NCBI RefSeq assembly: GCF_004341365.1
Contig: NZ_SLXH01000035.1
Location: 1 to 33,541 of the forward strand
Reading direction: 5' to 3'
Origin: Simplicispira metamorpha
GTDB taxonomy: Bacteria > Pseudomonadota > Gammaproteobacteria > Burkholderiales > Burkholderiaceae_C
Length of the DNA: 33,541 nucleotides
The translations under genes and the position numbers were made by a program. Below, piece after piece: positions 1 through 7,190 of this stretch; position 1 is the first letter of the stretch; each line of letters starts with the position of its first letter. The notes below the pieces were generated by a model. The model was not told the origin of the DNA and searched no databases. It saw only the letters and a list, made by a program, of their open reading frames with translations.

Positions 1-94
1 CCTGGCGCAGGCGACATCAACGACGGGCGCAGCTGTTCCACTACCGGCGTCGGGGATGCATTCCTCCTGAAGAGAATCTACGGCTGTAGTACTA
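1..94. other. Left-edge sequence, nothing recognised
   Basis: No reading frame here gives a recognisable protein. All frames close before the IS5-family element that begins near 95. It could be the tail of a gene cut by that insertion. Confidence 0.3.
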
Positions 95-656
95 GGGCCT
101 GTTATTAAAGTGGTGTTTAATAGCCTCTCATCTCTAGAAGCTTTCAATGACCCCACAACGCCACGCCCTCACCGATGCGCAATGGCAGCGCATGGTAGTC
201 CATCTCCCCCCTGTACTGGGGCGTCCCGGGCGCGATGACCGATTGTTCATTGATGCGGTTCTGTGGATCGCCAAAACAGGCTCGCCTTGGCGTGACCTGC
301 CTGTGCACCTGGGTGCATGGGCACAGGTCTACCAGCGCTTTGCACGCTGGAGTGAGCGGGGGCATTTCAAGGCGCTGTTTGTGGCATTGCAAGAGCCCGA
401 TCACGAGCAACTGATGGTGGACTCGACCTCTTGCAGAGCACATCAGGCGAGTGCTGGGGCGCAAAAAAAATGGACCTCAAGCGATTGGCGTCTCTCGCGG
501 CGGGCTGAACACCAAAATCCATGCGGTATGCGACGCGCTGGGCAATCCCTTGCGTTTCAAGCTGACGGCTGGCAACAAGTCCGACACACCGGAGTTGATT
601 GGGTTGATCCAGGACTTGCCTGGGCAGGAGCTGCTGGCGGACAAGATCTACGACAG
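95..656 (+). mobile_element. IS5-family (IS427-like) element, left part only
   Basis: The left end is placed near 95, at GGGCCTGTTATTAAAG, which resembles the GGGCCTGTT-type termini of IS5-family elements. The preceding bases contain CTAG, a target duplication seen in the IS427 group. Its transposase frames follow at 147. The element stops abruptly at 656, where an IS3-family element begins, and no right half is visible beyond that element. The exact left boundary is inferred because there is no partner end to compare. Confidence 0.6.
147..656 (+). pseudogene. IS5-family transposase, frameshifted and 3'-truncated
   Basis: The first frame (from ATG 147) has the IS5-type N-terminus (LTDAQWQRM, GSPWRDLP) and the segment MVDSTSCRAHQASAGA, which carries the first Asp of the DDE triad. 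At an eight-A run near 462-469 the homology moves to the frame that reads GRKKNGPQAIGVSRGG, KIHAVCDALGNPLRFKLTAG and LLADKIYDS. Paired frames joined at an A-run are typical of the IS427 group, where the shift is programmed, so the shift alone need not be damage. The loss of everything after LLADKIYDS is damage: the second Asp region is just reached and the catalytic Glu is missing. The product cannot be an active transposase. Confidence 0.8.
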
Positions 657-695
657 TGAACCGCCCCGGGTTTCGTGGAGGCCGTTTGGTTTAAG

Positions 696-1541
696 TCAGA
701 CCTCCACCGCGGTGGCTTGACTGGCGAGTTGCCGGTAGTAGTTTGCCTCAGCTTCTGCCGGCGGGACGTATCCGATGGATCCGAGCAGCCGGTGATGGTT
801 GAACCAGGAGACCCATTCCAGCGTGGCCAGCTCCATCGATTCACGGGTTGGCCATGACCGTCGGTGGATCACCTCGGCCTTGTACAGCCCGTTGATCGTC
901 TCGGCCAAGGCGTTGTCGTAGCTGTCGCCCTTGCTGCCTACAGAGGGCTCGATGCCAGCTTCTGCGAGTCGTTCGCTGTAGCGGATGGACACGTATTGCG
1001 ACCCCCTGTCGGAATGATGAATCAAGGCGCCATCACGCTCGGGTTGCCGGGCATAGAGCGCCTGCTCCAGAGCATCCAGAACGAAGCCTGTGTGCAGGCT
1101 GACCCGCCAGCCCACGATGCGCCGGGCGTACACGTCGAGCGCGTTGGCCACGTACAGCCAGCCCTGCCAAGTCGAGACGTACGTGAAGTCCGAGACCCAC
1201 AGCTGGTTGGGCCGCTCAGCCAAGAACCGCCGATTGACCCGGTCCAGTGGGCATGGCGCCTTCATATCACTGATCGTGGTGCGCACCACCTTGCCACGGC
1301 GTACGCCCTGCAAGCCCAGGCGCTTCATCAACCGCTCCACCGTACAGCGGGCAACGCCAACCCCTTCGCGATTCATCTGCTTGCAGATCTTGTTGGCCCC
1401 GTACACGCGCATGTTGTCTTGCCAGACGCGCACGATGTGAGGCGCCAAGGTGTCATCGCGTTGAGCGCGCGCGCAGCGCAGTTGAGGATTGCTTTGATGG
1501 GCGGCGTGGCGCCAATAGCCTGATGGGGCGATCTGCAACAC
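696..1541 (-). CDS. IS3-family transposase OrfB, DDE integrase core
   Basis: This is the catalytic part of the IS3 OrfAB transposase. It contains the HTH_21-like segment (YGANKICKQMNREGVGVARC), then the rve integrase core with WVSDFTYVSTWQGWLYVA (first Asp), HHSDRGSQYVS (second Asp) and GDSYDNALAETINGLYK (catalytic Glu). The residues needed for DDE chemistry are all visible. Conserved sequence continues upstream of ATG 1541 ([19 protein letters not shown]), so the working protein is the OrfAB fusion made by -1 frameshifting from orfA, not a protein starting at 1541. The element may still be mobile if orfA is translated. Confidence 0.9.
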   Translation of the reverse strand: MLQIAPSGYWRHAAHQSNPQLRCARAQRDDTLAPHIVRVWQDNMRVYGANKICKQMNREGVGVARCTVERLMKRLGLQGVRRGKVVRTTISDMKAPCPLDRVNRRFLAERPNQLWVSDFTYVSTWQGWLYVANALDVYARRIVGWRVSLHTGFVLDALEQALYARQPERDGALIHHSDRGSQYVSIRYSERLAEAGIEPSVGSKGDSYDNALAETINGLYKAEVIHRRSWPTRESMELATLEWVSWFNHHRLLGSIGYVPPAEAEANYYRQLASQATAVEV

Positions 1542-1594
1542 CTTGCAGATCGACTCGACCCCGTAGGCCTGTCGATGCTGGTCGACGAATTCCC

Positions 1595-1918
1595 TCAGGA
1601 CTTCAGACGGCGGTCGAGCTCCGCCTGGGCGAAAAACGCGCTCGCGAGCTTGAGGATCTCGTTGGCTTTGGGCAGCTCTTTGTTCTCGCGTTCCAGCGCC
1701 TTCATCTGTTCGCGCTCGGACGTGGTGATGCCATCGCGCGCACCAGTATCAATCTGGTCGCGCTTGACCCATTCATTGAGCGTCTGCGGCACGCAGCCGA
1801 TCTTGGGGGCAAGGGATTCGATGGCTGCCCACAGCGAGGGGTAATCGCCTCTGTGCTCTCGCACCATGCGAACAGCGCGTTCGCGAACCTCGGGTGAGAA
1901 CTTGTTCGACTTCTTCGT
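1595..1918 (-). CDS. IS3-family transposase OrfA (HTH_Tnp_1), non-ATG start
   Basis: OrfA carries the N-terminal DNA-binding helix-turn-helix and leucine-zipper part of the IS3 transposase. The conserved beginning reads [20 protein letters not shown], followed by the HTH ([19 protein letters not shown]) and a coiled coil ([20 protein letters not shown]). The conserved N-terminus is preceded by an ACG codon where relatives have ATG. Two codons further upstream is an in-frame TGA, so no ATG, GTG or TTG precedes the conserved region. Either ACG is used weakly, or initiation falls at the internal Met (1867) and loses 17 residues. The stop at 1595 lies in the overlap where the -1 shift to orfB occurs. 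Confidence 0.8.
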   Translation of the reverse strand, partial: TKKSNKFSPEVRERAVRMVREHRGDYPSLWAAIESLAPKIGCVPQTLNEWVKRDQIDTGARDGITTSEREQMKALERENKELPKANEILKLASAFFAQAELDRRLKS

Positions 1919-2017
1919 AGCTCAATCCTCTCAGAGAAAAGAGCCTCCTCAAAATACGGGGCGGTTCAATGCACCGAAAACCATGCGGGCAGCTATGTCG
2001 GTCAGCGCGAAACCGCT

Positions 2018-2431
2018 CTAGCGGAGGCTGCTGGAAAATGTTTTCCAGTCTTCGGGCGGGGTTTCGGTTTCGGCGAAGTCCAGTTCGACTTCAACCCCAT
2101 TGGGATCGGAGAAAAACAGTTGCCATGTCCTGACCGATCCTGGCGCACGGATGAGGCGAAGCCCCACATTGTGCGAACGCAAGGTGGCGGTGGTCTCCTG
2201 CAACCCCTCGGCCCAATAGGCCATGTGATCGAGCGCGCCACGACGGGGCATAGGCATTCGATCCACAGCGACCACATGCAGGATGGGCTGATTCCCTACA
2301 TAGAGCCATAACCCCGGAACCGGAAACGGGGGGCGCGGGCCCTCGCGCATGCCGAGCAGATCCACGTAGAAAGCCCGCGTCGCCTCCAACTGGTCCGTCA
2401 CGATGGTGAAGTGGTCTGGGCGCTTGATCAT
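2018..2431 (-). CDS. VOC-family (glyoxalase/bleomycin-resistance fold) protein
   Basis: A 137-residue single-unit VOC protein. The beta-alpha-beta-beta-beta modules begin at DHFTIVTDQLEATRAFYVDLLGM and ALDHMAYWAEG. His residues in DHF and LDHMA and the Glu in NGVEVELDF are likely metal ligands by family analogy. Members include glyoxalase I, methylmalonyl-CoA epimerase and ring-cleavage dioxygenases, and the substrate cannot be read from the sequence. The start at 2431 is chosen because GGAAG precedes it by a few bases. An in-frame ATG 18 bases upstream has weaker context. It is the last gene of the minus-strand operon, 112 bases after the ferredoxin gene, so it probably acts on an intermediate of the same pathway. 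Confidence 0.8.
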   Translation of the reverse strand: MIKRPDHFTIVTDQLEATRAFYVDLLGMREGPRPPFPVPGLWLYVGNQPILHVVAVDRMPMPRRGALDHMAYWAEGLQETTATLRSHNVGLRLIRAPGSVRTWQLFFSDPNGVEVELDFAETETPPEDWKTFSSSLR

Positions 2432-2543
2432 GATGCTTCCCTTTCGCATGCGGGCCGTCTGGCGGGACGCGGGGAGATGGGCGTGCAGTGCACGGAGCGG
2501 TGGCGAGTTGGTGGGGGGCGCTCCGCACCCCCGTGCCCGCTCG

Positions 2544-2864
2544 CTACTGCGCCGCGGGCACGCGCACCACCATACCATCCAGGGCCGCCGTGACCATGAT
2601 CTGGCACGACAGCCGACTGTGGGGCTGACGGGGCTCGCCTGTGCAGTCCAGCATGGCATCTTCGGTATCGTCGATAGAGCTGAGTTGCTCGGCCCAGGGT
2701 TGCTCGACGTATACGTGGCAGGTCGCGCATTGGCAAGCACCGCCGCAGTCGGCGTTCATGCCTGGAAGCCCATTGGCGAGCGCGGCTTGCATGACGCTGG
2801 TGCCTTCGGCCACGTCCAGCTCGGTACGTTTGCCATCGGGTGTGACATAGATGATTTGCGGCAT
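2544..2864 (-). CDS. [2Fe-2S] ferredoxin, adrenodoxin/putidaredoxin type
   Basis: A 106-residue soluble electron carrier. Cys40, Cys46, Cys49 (CGGACQCATC) and Cys87 (SRLSCQI) form the C-x5-C-x2-C-x37-C pattern of the ISC/adrenodoxin-type [2Fe-2S] cluster. Such ferredoxins pass single electrons from an FAD reductase to a P450 or a Rieske oxygenase. Neither partner is encoded nearby, so its redox partners lie outside the window or have been lost. The start is supported by AGGAG 8 bases upstream. It sits 28 bases after the third acyl-CoA dehydrogenase gene and is clearly part of the same operon. Confidence 0.9.
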   Translation of the reverse strand: MPQIIYVTPDGKRTELDVAEGTSVMQAALANGLPGMNADCGGACQCATCHVYVEQPWAEQLSSIDDTEDAMLDCTGEPRQPHSRLSCQIMVTAALDGMVVRVPAAQ

Positions 2865-2892
2865 GGGGGTCTCCTTAAAGTGGGATCGGTAA

Positions 2893-4047
2893 TCAGAGCG
2901 ATCGGCTGATGATTTCTTTCATGATTTCGCTGGTTCCGCCGTAAATGCGCGCCACCCGGGCATCGACCCAGGCGCGGCTGATCATGTACTCGCTCATGAA
3001 GCCGTAACCCCCGTGCAGTTGCAGCAGTTCGTCCAGGATCTTGCCCTGCATTTCGGAGCCCATGAGCTTGCACATGGCACCGACTTCCGCGCTGAGTTCT
3101 CCACGCATCGCCTTGGCTAGGCAGTCATCGACGAACACGCGCAGCATGGTGGCCTGGGCCTTGCATTCGGCGAGCTTGAATTTAGTGTTCTGGAAGTCGA
3201 ACACTGTCTTGCCGAACAGCTTGCGGTCGCGGGTGTACTGGATCGTCTGTTCGATGAGCGAGTCGATCGATGCGGCCGCGCGGATGCCGATGATGGTGCG
3301 CTCCCAGGCCAGTTGGTGGGTCAGGTACTTGAAGCCCTGGCCTTCTTCGCCGAGCCGGTTTGCCATCGGAACCGAGACGTTGTCGAAGAAGAGCTCCGAC
3401 GTGTCCTGGCCCTTGAGTCCGATTTTTTCGAGCCTGCGGCCCTTGGAAAAACCAGGTTGGTCGGTTTCGACGCAGATTAGCGTCAGCTCCTTGGCTGCCG
3501 GATCCAGCTTGGTGGCCGTCACGGCCAGATCCGCGTTGCCCCCGTTGGTGATGAAGGTCTTCTGGCCGTTGATGGTATAGATGTCTTCGCCGCGCACGGC
3601 GGTGGTGCGCATGCTGCGCAGGTCGCTGCCTATACCGGGCTCGCTCATTGCGATCACGCCAATCGTCTCGCCGCTCACCATCTTGGGCAGCCACCGCTGT
3701 TTCTGCTCTTCCGTGCCGTAGGCCACGATATAGGGCGCGACGATTTCCGAGTGTGTGGTGAATCCGACCGCGGTGGCGTTGACCCGCGCAAGTTCTTCGA
3801 TCATCACGGCCGAATGGCCGAAATCGCCGCCCGCGCCGCCGTACGCTTCAGGGACGGTGGAGCACAGCAGGCCGGCTTCGCCAGCCTTGAGCCAGACGCT
3901 CTTGGGCACGATACCCTCGGCCTCCCAGGCGTGCAGGTGGGGCACGATCTCACGTTCAATGAAGCGGCGGGCCTGTTCGCGGAACTGCTCGTGGTCTTCT
4001 CGGAATACGGGGCGCATGGAAATGTCCTGGTTCTGGGGGCTCGCCAT
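2893..4047 (-). CDS. Acyl-CoA dehydrogenase (catalytic, helix-G glutamate type)
   Basis: A full-length (384 aa) FAD-dependent acyl-CoA dehydrogenase that would introduce an alpha,beta double bond into a CoA thioester and pass electrons to ETF. Visible are the N-terminal helical domain, the signature MSEPGIGSDL in the middle beta domain, FITNGG, the RKLFGK contact and the C-terminal flavin loop (IYGGTSEI). The residue aligned with MCAD Glu376 is Gly370. A Glu stands in helix G (AWERTI, Glu249), the position used by isovaleryl-CoA and long-chain dehydrogenases, so catalysis is probably retained. The start codon overlaps the stop of the upstream hydratase gene by one base (TGATG), indicating translational coupling. 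The substrate is unknown. Confidence 0.92.
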   Translation of the reverse strand: MASPQNQDISMRPVFREDHEQFREQARRFIEREIVPHLHAWEAEGIVPKSVWLKAGEAGLLCSTVPEAYGGAGGDFGHSAVMIEELARVNATAVGFTTHSEIVAPYIVAYGTEEQKQRWLPKMVSGETIGVIAMSEPGIGSDLRSMRTTAVRGEDIYTINGQKTFITNGGNADLAVTATKLDPAAKELTLICVETDQPGFSKGRRLEKIGLKGQDTSELFFDNVSVPMANRLGEEGQGFKYLTHQLAWERTIIGIRAAASIDSLIEQTIQYTRDRKLFGKTVFDFQNTKFKLAECKAQATMLRVFVDDCLAKAMRGELSAEVGAMCKLMGSEMQGKILDELLQLHGGYGFMSEYMISRAWVDARVARIYGGTSEIMKEIISRSL

Positions 4048-4877
4048 CAGCGTCCGGTGAACTGCGCGGGGCGCTTGTCCAGAAAGGCGTTGACGGCTTC
4101 GAGGTGGTCTTCGGTGTGGTGGGACAACGCTTGGTAAGCCGATGAGAGCTCCAGCAGCGTGTCAAGGCGCACATGCTGGCCTTCGCGCAGCAGGCGCTTG
4201 GTTAACCGAAGCGCATGCGACGGGTTGAGGGCGATGCGCTGGGCGAGCGCCTGTGCCTGGCCCAGCAACTGGTCGGCGGGAAAAACGTCGGCAACCAGGC
4301 CCCAGGACAGCGCCTTGGCGGCATCGATGGTGTCGCCGGTGAAGGCCAGGAGGCTGGCCTTGGGCATGCCGATCACGCGCGGCAGCAGCCAGGCGCCACC
4401 GTCCCCGGGCACGATGCCGACCTTGACGAAGCTCTCCGCGAACAGGGCCTTGTCGCTCGCAATCCGGATGTCGCACATGCAGGCCAGATCCAGACCCGCG
4501 CCAATCGCAGCGCCATTCACCGCTGCGATCACCGGCACGTCGAGCTCGTAGAGAGCGAGAGGAATGCGCTGGATGGTGTCGCGGTAACTGTCGCGCACCT
4601 CGTAGGGGCTACCCGCGAAAATGCCGCCGCGCTGCTGCATGTCCTTCACATTGCCGCCAGCGCAGAAAGCACTGCCTTCGCCGGTCAGCACCAGGGCCTT
4701 GATGCTGTGGTCTGCACGAATCTGGCGGCACAGGGCCACCAGTTCATCCATGTGCGCGGGATCGGTCAGGGCGTTGCGCGTCTCGGGACGGTTCAACCGG
4801 GCGGTCAGCACGGGGCCGTCGCGTTCGATCAGCAAGAAGGGGGTAGGGCTTTGTTCGCTCATGGGGTGGGAATTCAT
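4047..4877 (-). CDS. Enoyl-CoA hydratase/isomerase (crotonase superfamily)
   Basis: A 276-residue crotonase-fold protein. Visible are the oxyanion-hole segment AFCAGGNVKDM, the NGAAIGAGLDLA loop and the GIVPGDGGAWLLPR signature. The two glutamates of classical hydratases are not both kept: the first position is Asp (GAGLDLA), the second is hydrophobic (AESFVKVG), and an Asp occurs in PGDGG. This resembles the enoyl-CoA hydratase/isomerase subgroups with PGDGGAW rather than mitochondrial crotonase, so hydration, isomerisation or ring chemistry are all possible. The start at 4877 is preferred because it forms an ATGA overlap with the upstream ACAD stop. ATG 4862 is the alternative. Confidence 0.88.
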   Translation of the reverse strand: MNSHPMSEQSPTPFLLIERDGPVLTARLNRPETRNALTDPAHMDELVALCRQIRADHSIKALVLTGEGSAFCAGGNVKDMQQRGGIFAGSPYEVRDSYRDTIQRIPLALYELDVPVIAAVNGAAIGAGLDLACMCDIRIASDKALFAESFVKVGIVPGDGGAWLLPRVIGMPKASLLAFTGDTIDAAKALSWGLVADVFPADQLLGQAQALAQRIALNPSHALRLTKRLLREGQHVRLDTLLELSSAYQALSHHTEDHLEAVNAFLDKRPAQFTGR

Positions 4878-5971
4878 GTGGAGGACAGGGCTGCCAGGCG
4901 GCCACTGGTTACGGCAGGCCACAGCGAGGCAGAGCCGCCTTGGGCGACGGCCCTTCCCAGCCGCTGTGTCCAGTGCCCCTGGTTGCCGAACTCGCTGCGC
5001 CAGGCCCAGAGCCGGCGGGTGCCCAACTGCAGCGCATGCTCGTGCGTAAAGCCGATGGCGCCGTGCACTGCATGGGCCATGGCGGCCACCGCACCGGCGG
5101 CTTCTGCGCCGCAGACCTTGGCCGCGGCAATCTGCCAGGTCGCCAGTTGGCTGCCCGATTCCGCGAAGGCGGCCTCGGCGCTGACGAGCGCGCTGCCCGT
5201 GTGCTGAGCCATCTGCGCCAACTGGTGCTGAATGGCCTGAAATGCGCTGATGGGCTTGCCGAATTGAACCCGCTCGGTGGCGTAGCGGGTGCTCAGATCC
5301 AGCGTGGTTTCGAGGGCTCCGGCCATCTGGGCCGTGCGCAGCATGGCCCCTCCCCACCAGATCACATCGTCGGGCCAATCGGCGGGGACATCCGCGATCG
5401 CGATGGGCGTGGTGTTCTTGAAGCTGAGGTCGTCCCGCGGCTCGCCGGCGGTGTTCTGCTTGGTGCTCACTTCCGCGTCGCGGCGCGACAGCAGGATCAA
5501 CGTCGTTCGTTTGCCGGGGACGAGAGCGACGACGTGCTCCACATCGCGCCCCCAGGGTACGTCGCACAGCGTGCCTGTGACGAGGATTTCCGCAGGCGCA
5601 ACCCAGGGTGCGTCGAAGAAAGCTCCTTTTGCGGCATGGTTGAGCGACAGCGTGCTGCGCATGGAGATGCCCAGCGGTTCATTGCGGGCCTCGATCCCGC
5701 ACTGGCCCAGCAACCAGTTCGCGAACATGGTCTCGGGCAGGGGCAGGGGCAGATTGTGGCGTCCTGCAGCCTTCACGACCCCGTACAGGTCTTCCCAGGA
5801 GGCGCCAGCGCCGCCCAGGTGTTCCGGCGCGGCGGCCACAGCGAACCCGGATGATTCGAGGGCTGCCCACAGGTCGGCCGGCCAGTGGCCCGCCTCGCAG
5901 TGGCGGATCAGTTCCGGGGTGACGAGATCGGCCAGCAGCCGCTCGATGGTGGATTCAAACAATTCACGCAT
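4874..5971 (-). CDS. Acyl-CoA dehydrogenase-like partner subunit, probably non-catalytic
   Basis: A 365-residue protein with the ACAD fold: an N-terminal helical domain (GFAVAAAPEHLGGAGASWED) and a C-terminal domain with RYATERVQFGKPISAFQAIQH, which in this family contacts the flavin of a partner. It lacks the helix-G Glu (GGAMLRTAQMA where catalytic paralogues have xER), the SEPxxGSD signature, and the C-terminal GGT/EGT flavin loop (RRLWAWRSEFG instead). It follows the catalytic ACAD gene at 5982-7151 by 10 bases. This large-plus-small arrangement is known for PimC/PimD-type and for the alpha2beta2 steroid ACADs (FadE26-27, FadE28-29, IpdE1-E2). I infer that the two form one heteromeric enzyme. 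Confidence 0.85.
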   Translation of the reverse strand: MRELFESTIERLLADLVTPELIRHCEAGHWPADLWAALESSGFAVAAAPEHLGGAGASWEDLYGVVKAAGRHNLPLPLPETMFANWLLGQCGIEARNEPLGISMRSTLSLNHAAKGAFFDAPWVAPAEILVTGTLCDVPWGRDVEHVVALVPGKRTTLILLSRRDAEVSTKQNTAGEPRDDLSFKNTTPIAIADVPADWPDDVIWWGGAMLRTAQMAGALETTLDLSTRYATERVQFGKPISAFQAIQHQLAQMAQHTGSALVSAEAAFAESGSQLATWQIAAAKVCGAEAAGAVAAMAHAVHGAIGFTHEHALQLGTRRLWAWRSEFGNQGHWTQRLGRAVAQGGSASLWPAVTSGRLAALSST

Positions 5972-5981
5972 GCTTGTGTTC

Positions 5982-7151
5982 TCAACGCAGCCCGAGACCG
6001 CGGGCGATGATGCCGCGCAGGATTTCGCGTGTGCCACCACGCAGCGAGAAAGAAGGTGCCATCTGCATCAAGGCCGCCAGCACTTGCGCATGGTCACTGC
6101 CCCCGCCGACGGCGGGCGCCACATCGAGCACCTGTTGGGCGAGTTCAGGGATCTCCTGCTCAAACGCAGCACCCAGATCCTTCAGGCAGGAGGCCGCCCA
6201 GGCGGGGTTGCCTCCTGCGGCCAACTCGGCCGTGACCGCCAGCGACATCTGGCGCAGCACGACAAGGCGCGCGCTCAGGCGACCCACGGCATGGGCCTGC
6301 AGGGCATCCGGTTGTGCTCCGACGGCGTCGATCAGCGTGTGCAGCAGCGCCATGCTGCTCAGGAAACGCTCTGGCCCGCTGCGCTCGAAGGCGAGTTCCG
6401 CGGTGACTTGTTCCCAGCCCTGGCCTTCGGTGCCGATCAAGGCATCGGCATCCAGGCGGACGTCGTCGAGGTAGACCTCGTTGAAGTGTTCACCGCCCGC
6501 CAGGTCACGGATCGGGCGCACCGTGACGCCGGCGGCCTTCAGGTCAATGATGAACTGCGACATGCCTTCATGGCGCGCAGCCTTCTCGCCCGTAGCAGCA
6601 CCCGTGCGCACCAGGGCGATCATGTATTGCGCGTGGTGGGCATTGGTGGTCCAGACCTTCTGGCCGCTCAGCCGCCAGCTGCCATCGCCCGCCGCTTCAT
6701 CACGCACCGCGCGGCTGCGGATCGAAGCGAGGTCCGAGCCCGAGTTGGGCTCGCTCATGCCGATGCAGAAATAGACCTCGCCCTTGCAGATCCCAGGCAA
6801 GTACTTCTGGCGCTGGGCTTCCGTGCCATAGCGCAGGATCAGGGGGCCGCTCTGGCGGTCGGCGATCCAGTGGGCGGAGACGGGGGCCCCGGCCGCCAGC
6901 AGCTCTTCGATCACGACATAGCGCGCCCAAGGGCTGGCGTCGTGGCCGCCATACTGGTGTGGCAAGGTCATGCCAAGCCAGCCGCGGCACCCCAATTCCC
7001 GGCTGAAGGCCGGGTCGGCGCCCATCCACGAGTCCGCGCGGCGCAGGGCGCTCCGATCCTTGAGTGCGGTGGCGAGAAAGCGCCTCACCTCGGCCCGGAG
7101 CGGCTCGACGTCTGCGGGGATGCGGTTGTATTGGAAAGATGCAAGCGCCAT
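5982..7151 (-). CDS. Acyl-CoA dehydrogenase, large/catalytic subunit of a heteromeric pair
   Basis: A 389-residue ACAD. It has the beta-domain signature MSEPNSGSDLASIRS and the VWTTNAHHAQY segment. The likely catalytic base is Glu256 (LAFERSGPERF) in helix G. The C-terminal flavin loop is LRGGTREILRGIIARGLGL. It resembles PimC and large-subunit ACADs of alicyclic and steroid pathways, which need a small partner. The next gene downstream (4874-5971) has exactly the missing features of such a partner. The ATG at 7151 is the first good start, and the Shine-Dalgarno sequence is weak. Second gene of the operon, 39 bases after the amidohydrolase. Confidence 0.9.
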   Translation of the reverse strand: MALASFQYNRIPADVEPLRAEVRRFLATALKDRSALRRADSWMGADPAFSRELGCRGWLGMTLPHQYGGHDASPWARYVVIEELLAAGAPVSAHWIADRQSGPLILRYGTEAQRQKYLPGICKGEVYFCIGMSEPNSGSDLASIRSRAVRDEAAGDGSWRLSGQKVWTTNAHHAQYMIALVRTGAATGEKAARHEGMSQFIIDLKAAGVTVRPIRDLAGGEHFNEVYLDDVRLDADALIGTEGQGWEQVTAELAFERSGPERFLSSMALLHTLIDAVGAQPDALQAHAVGRLSARLVVLRQMSLAVTAELAAGGNPAWAASCLKDLGAAFEQEIPELAQQVLDVAPAVGGGSDHAQVLAALMQMAPSFSLRGGTREILRGIIARGLGLR

Positions 7152-7190
7152 AGGGTACGGCCGGTTTCCTGGGTTGATGCCGATGGCGGG

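Larger units (their letters stand above)
657..1968 (-). mobile_element. IS3-family insertion sequence, complete, about 1.31 kb
   Basis: The ends are imperfect inverted repeats. The left end at 657 and the complement of the right end at 1968 share TGAACCGCCCCG and then GGAGGC, with 22 of 26 positions matching. Inside are orfA and orfB on the minus strand in the -1 arrangement of the IS3 family. IS3 elements normally duplicate 3-4 bp. Here the flanks are CAG on the left and ATG on the right, so no duplication is visible. The left flank is an IS5-family transposase whose remainder is absent on the right, so a deletion or recombination followed insertion. Confidence 0.9.

Noticed and set aside
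4878-5567. N-terminal extension of the enoyl-CoA hydratase frame
   Set aside because: The extension overlaps the ACAD partner gene, lacks crotonase similarity and is Arg/Gly-rich. The ATGA overlap at 4877 gives a natural start.
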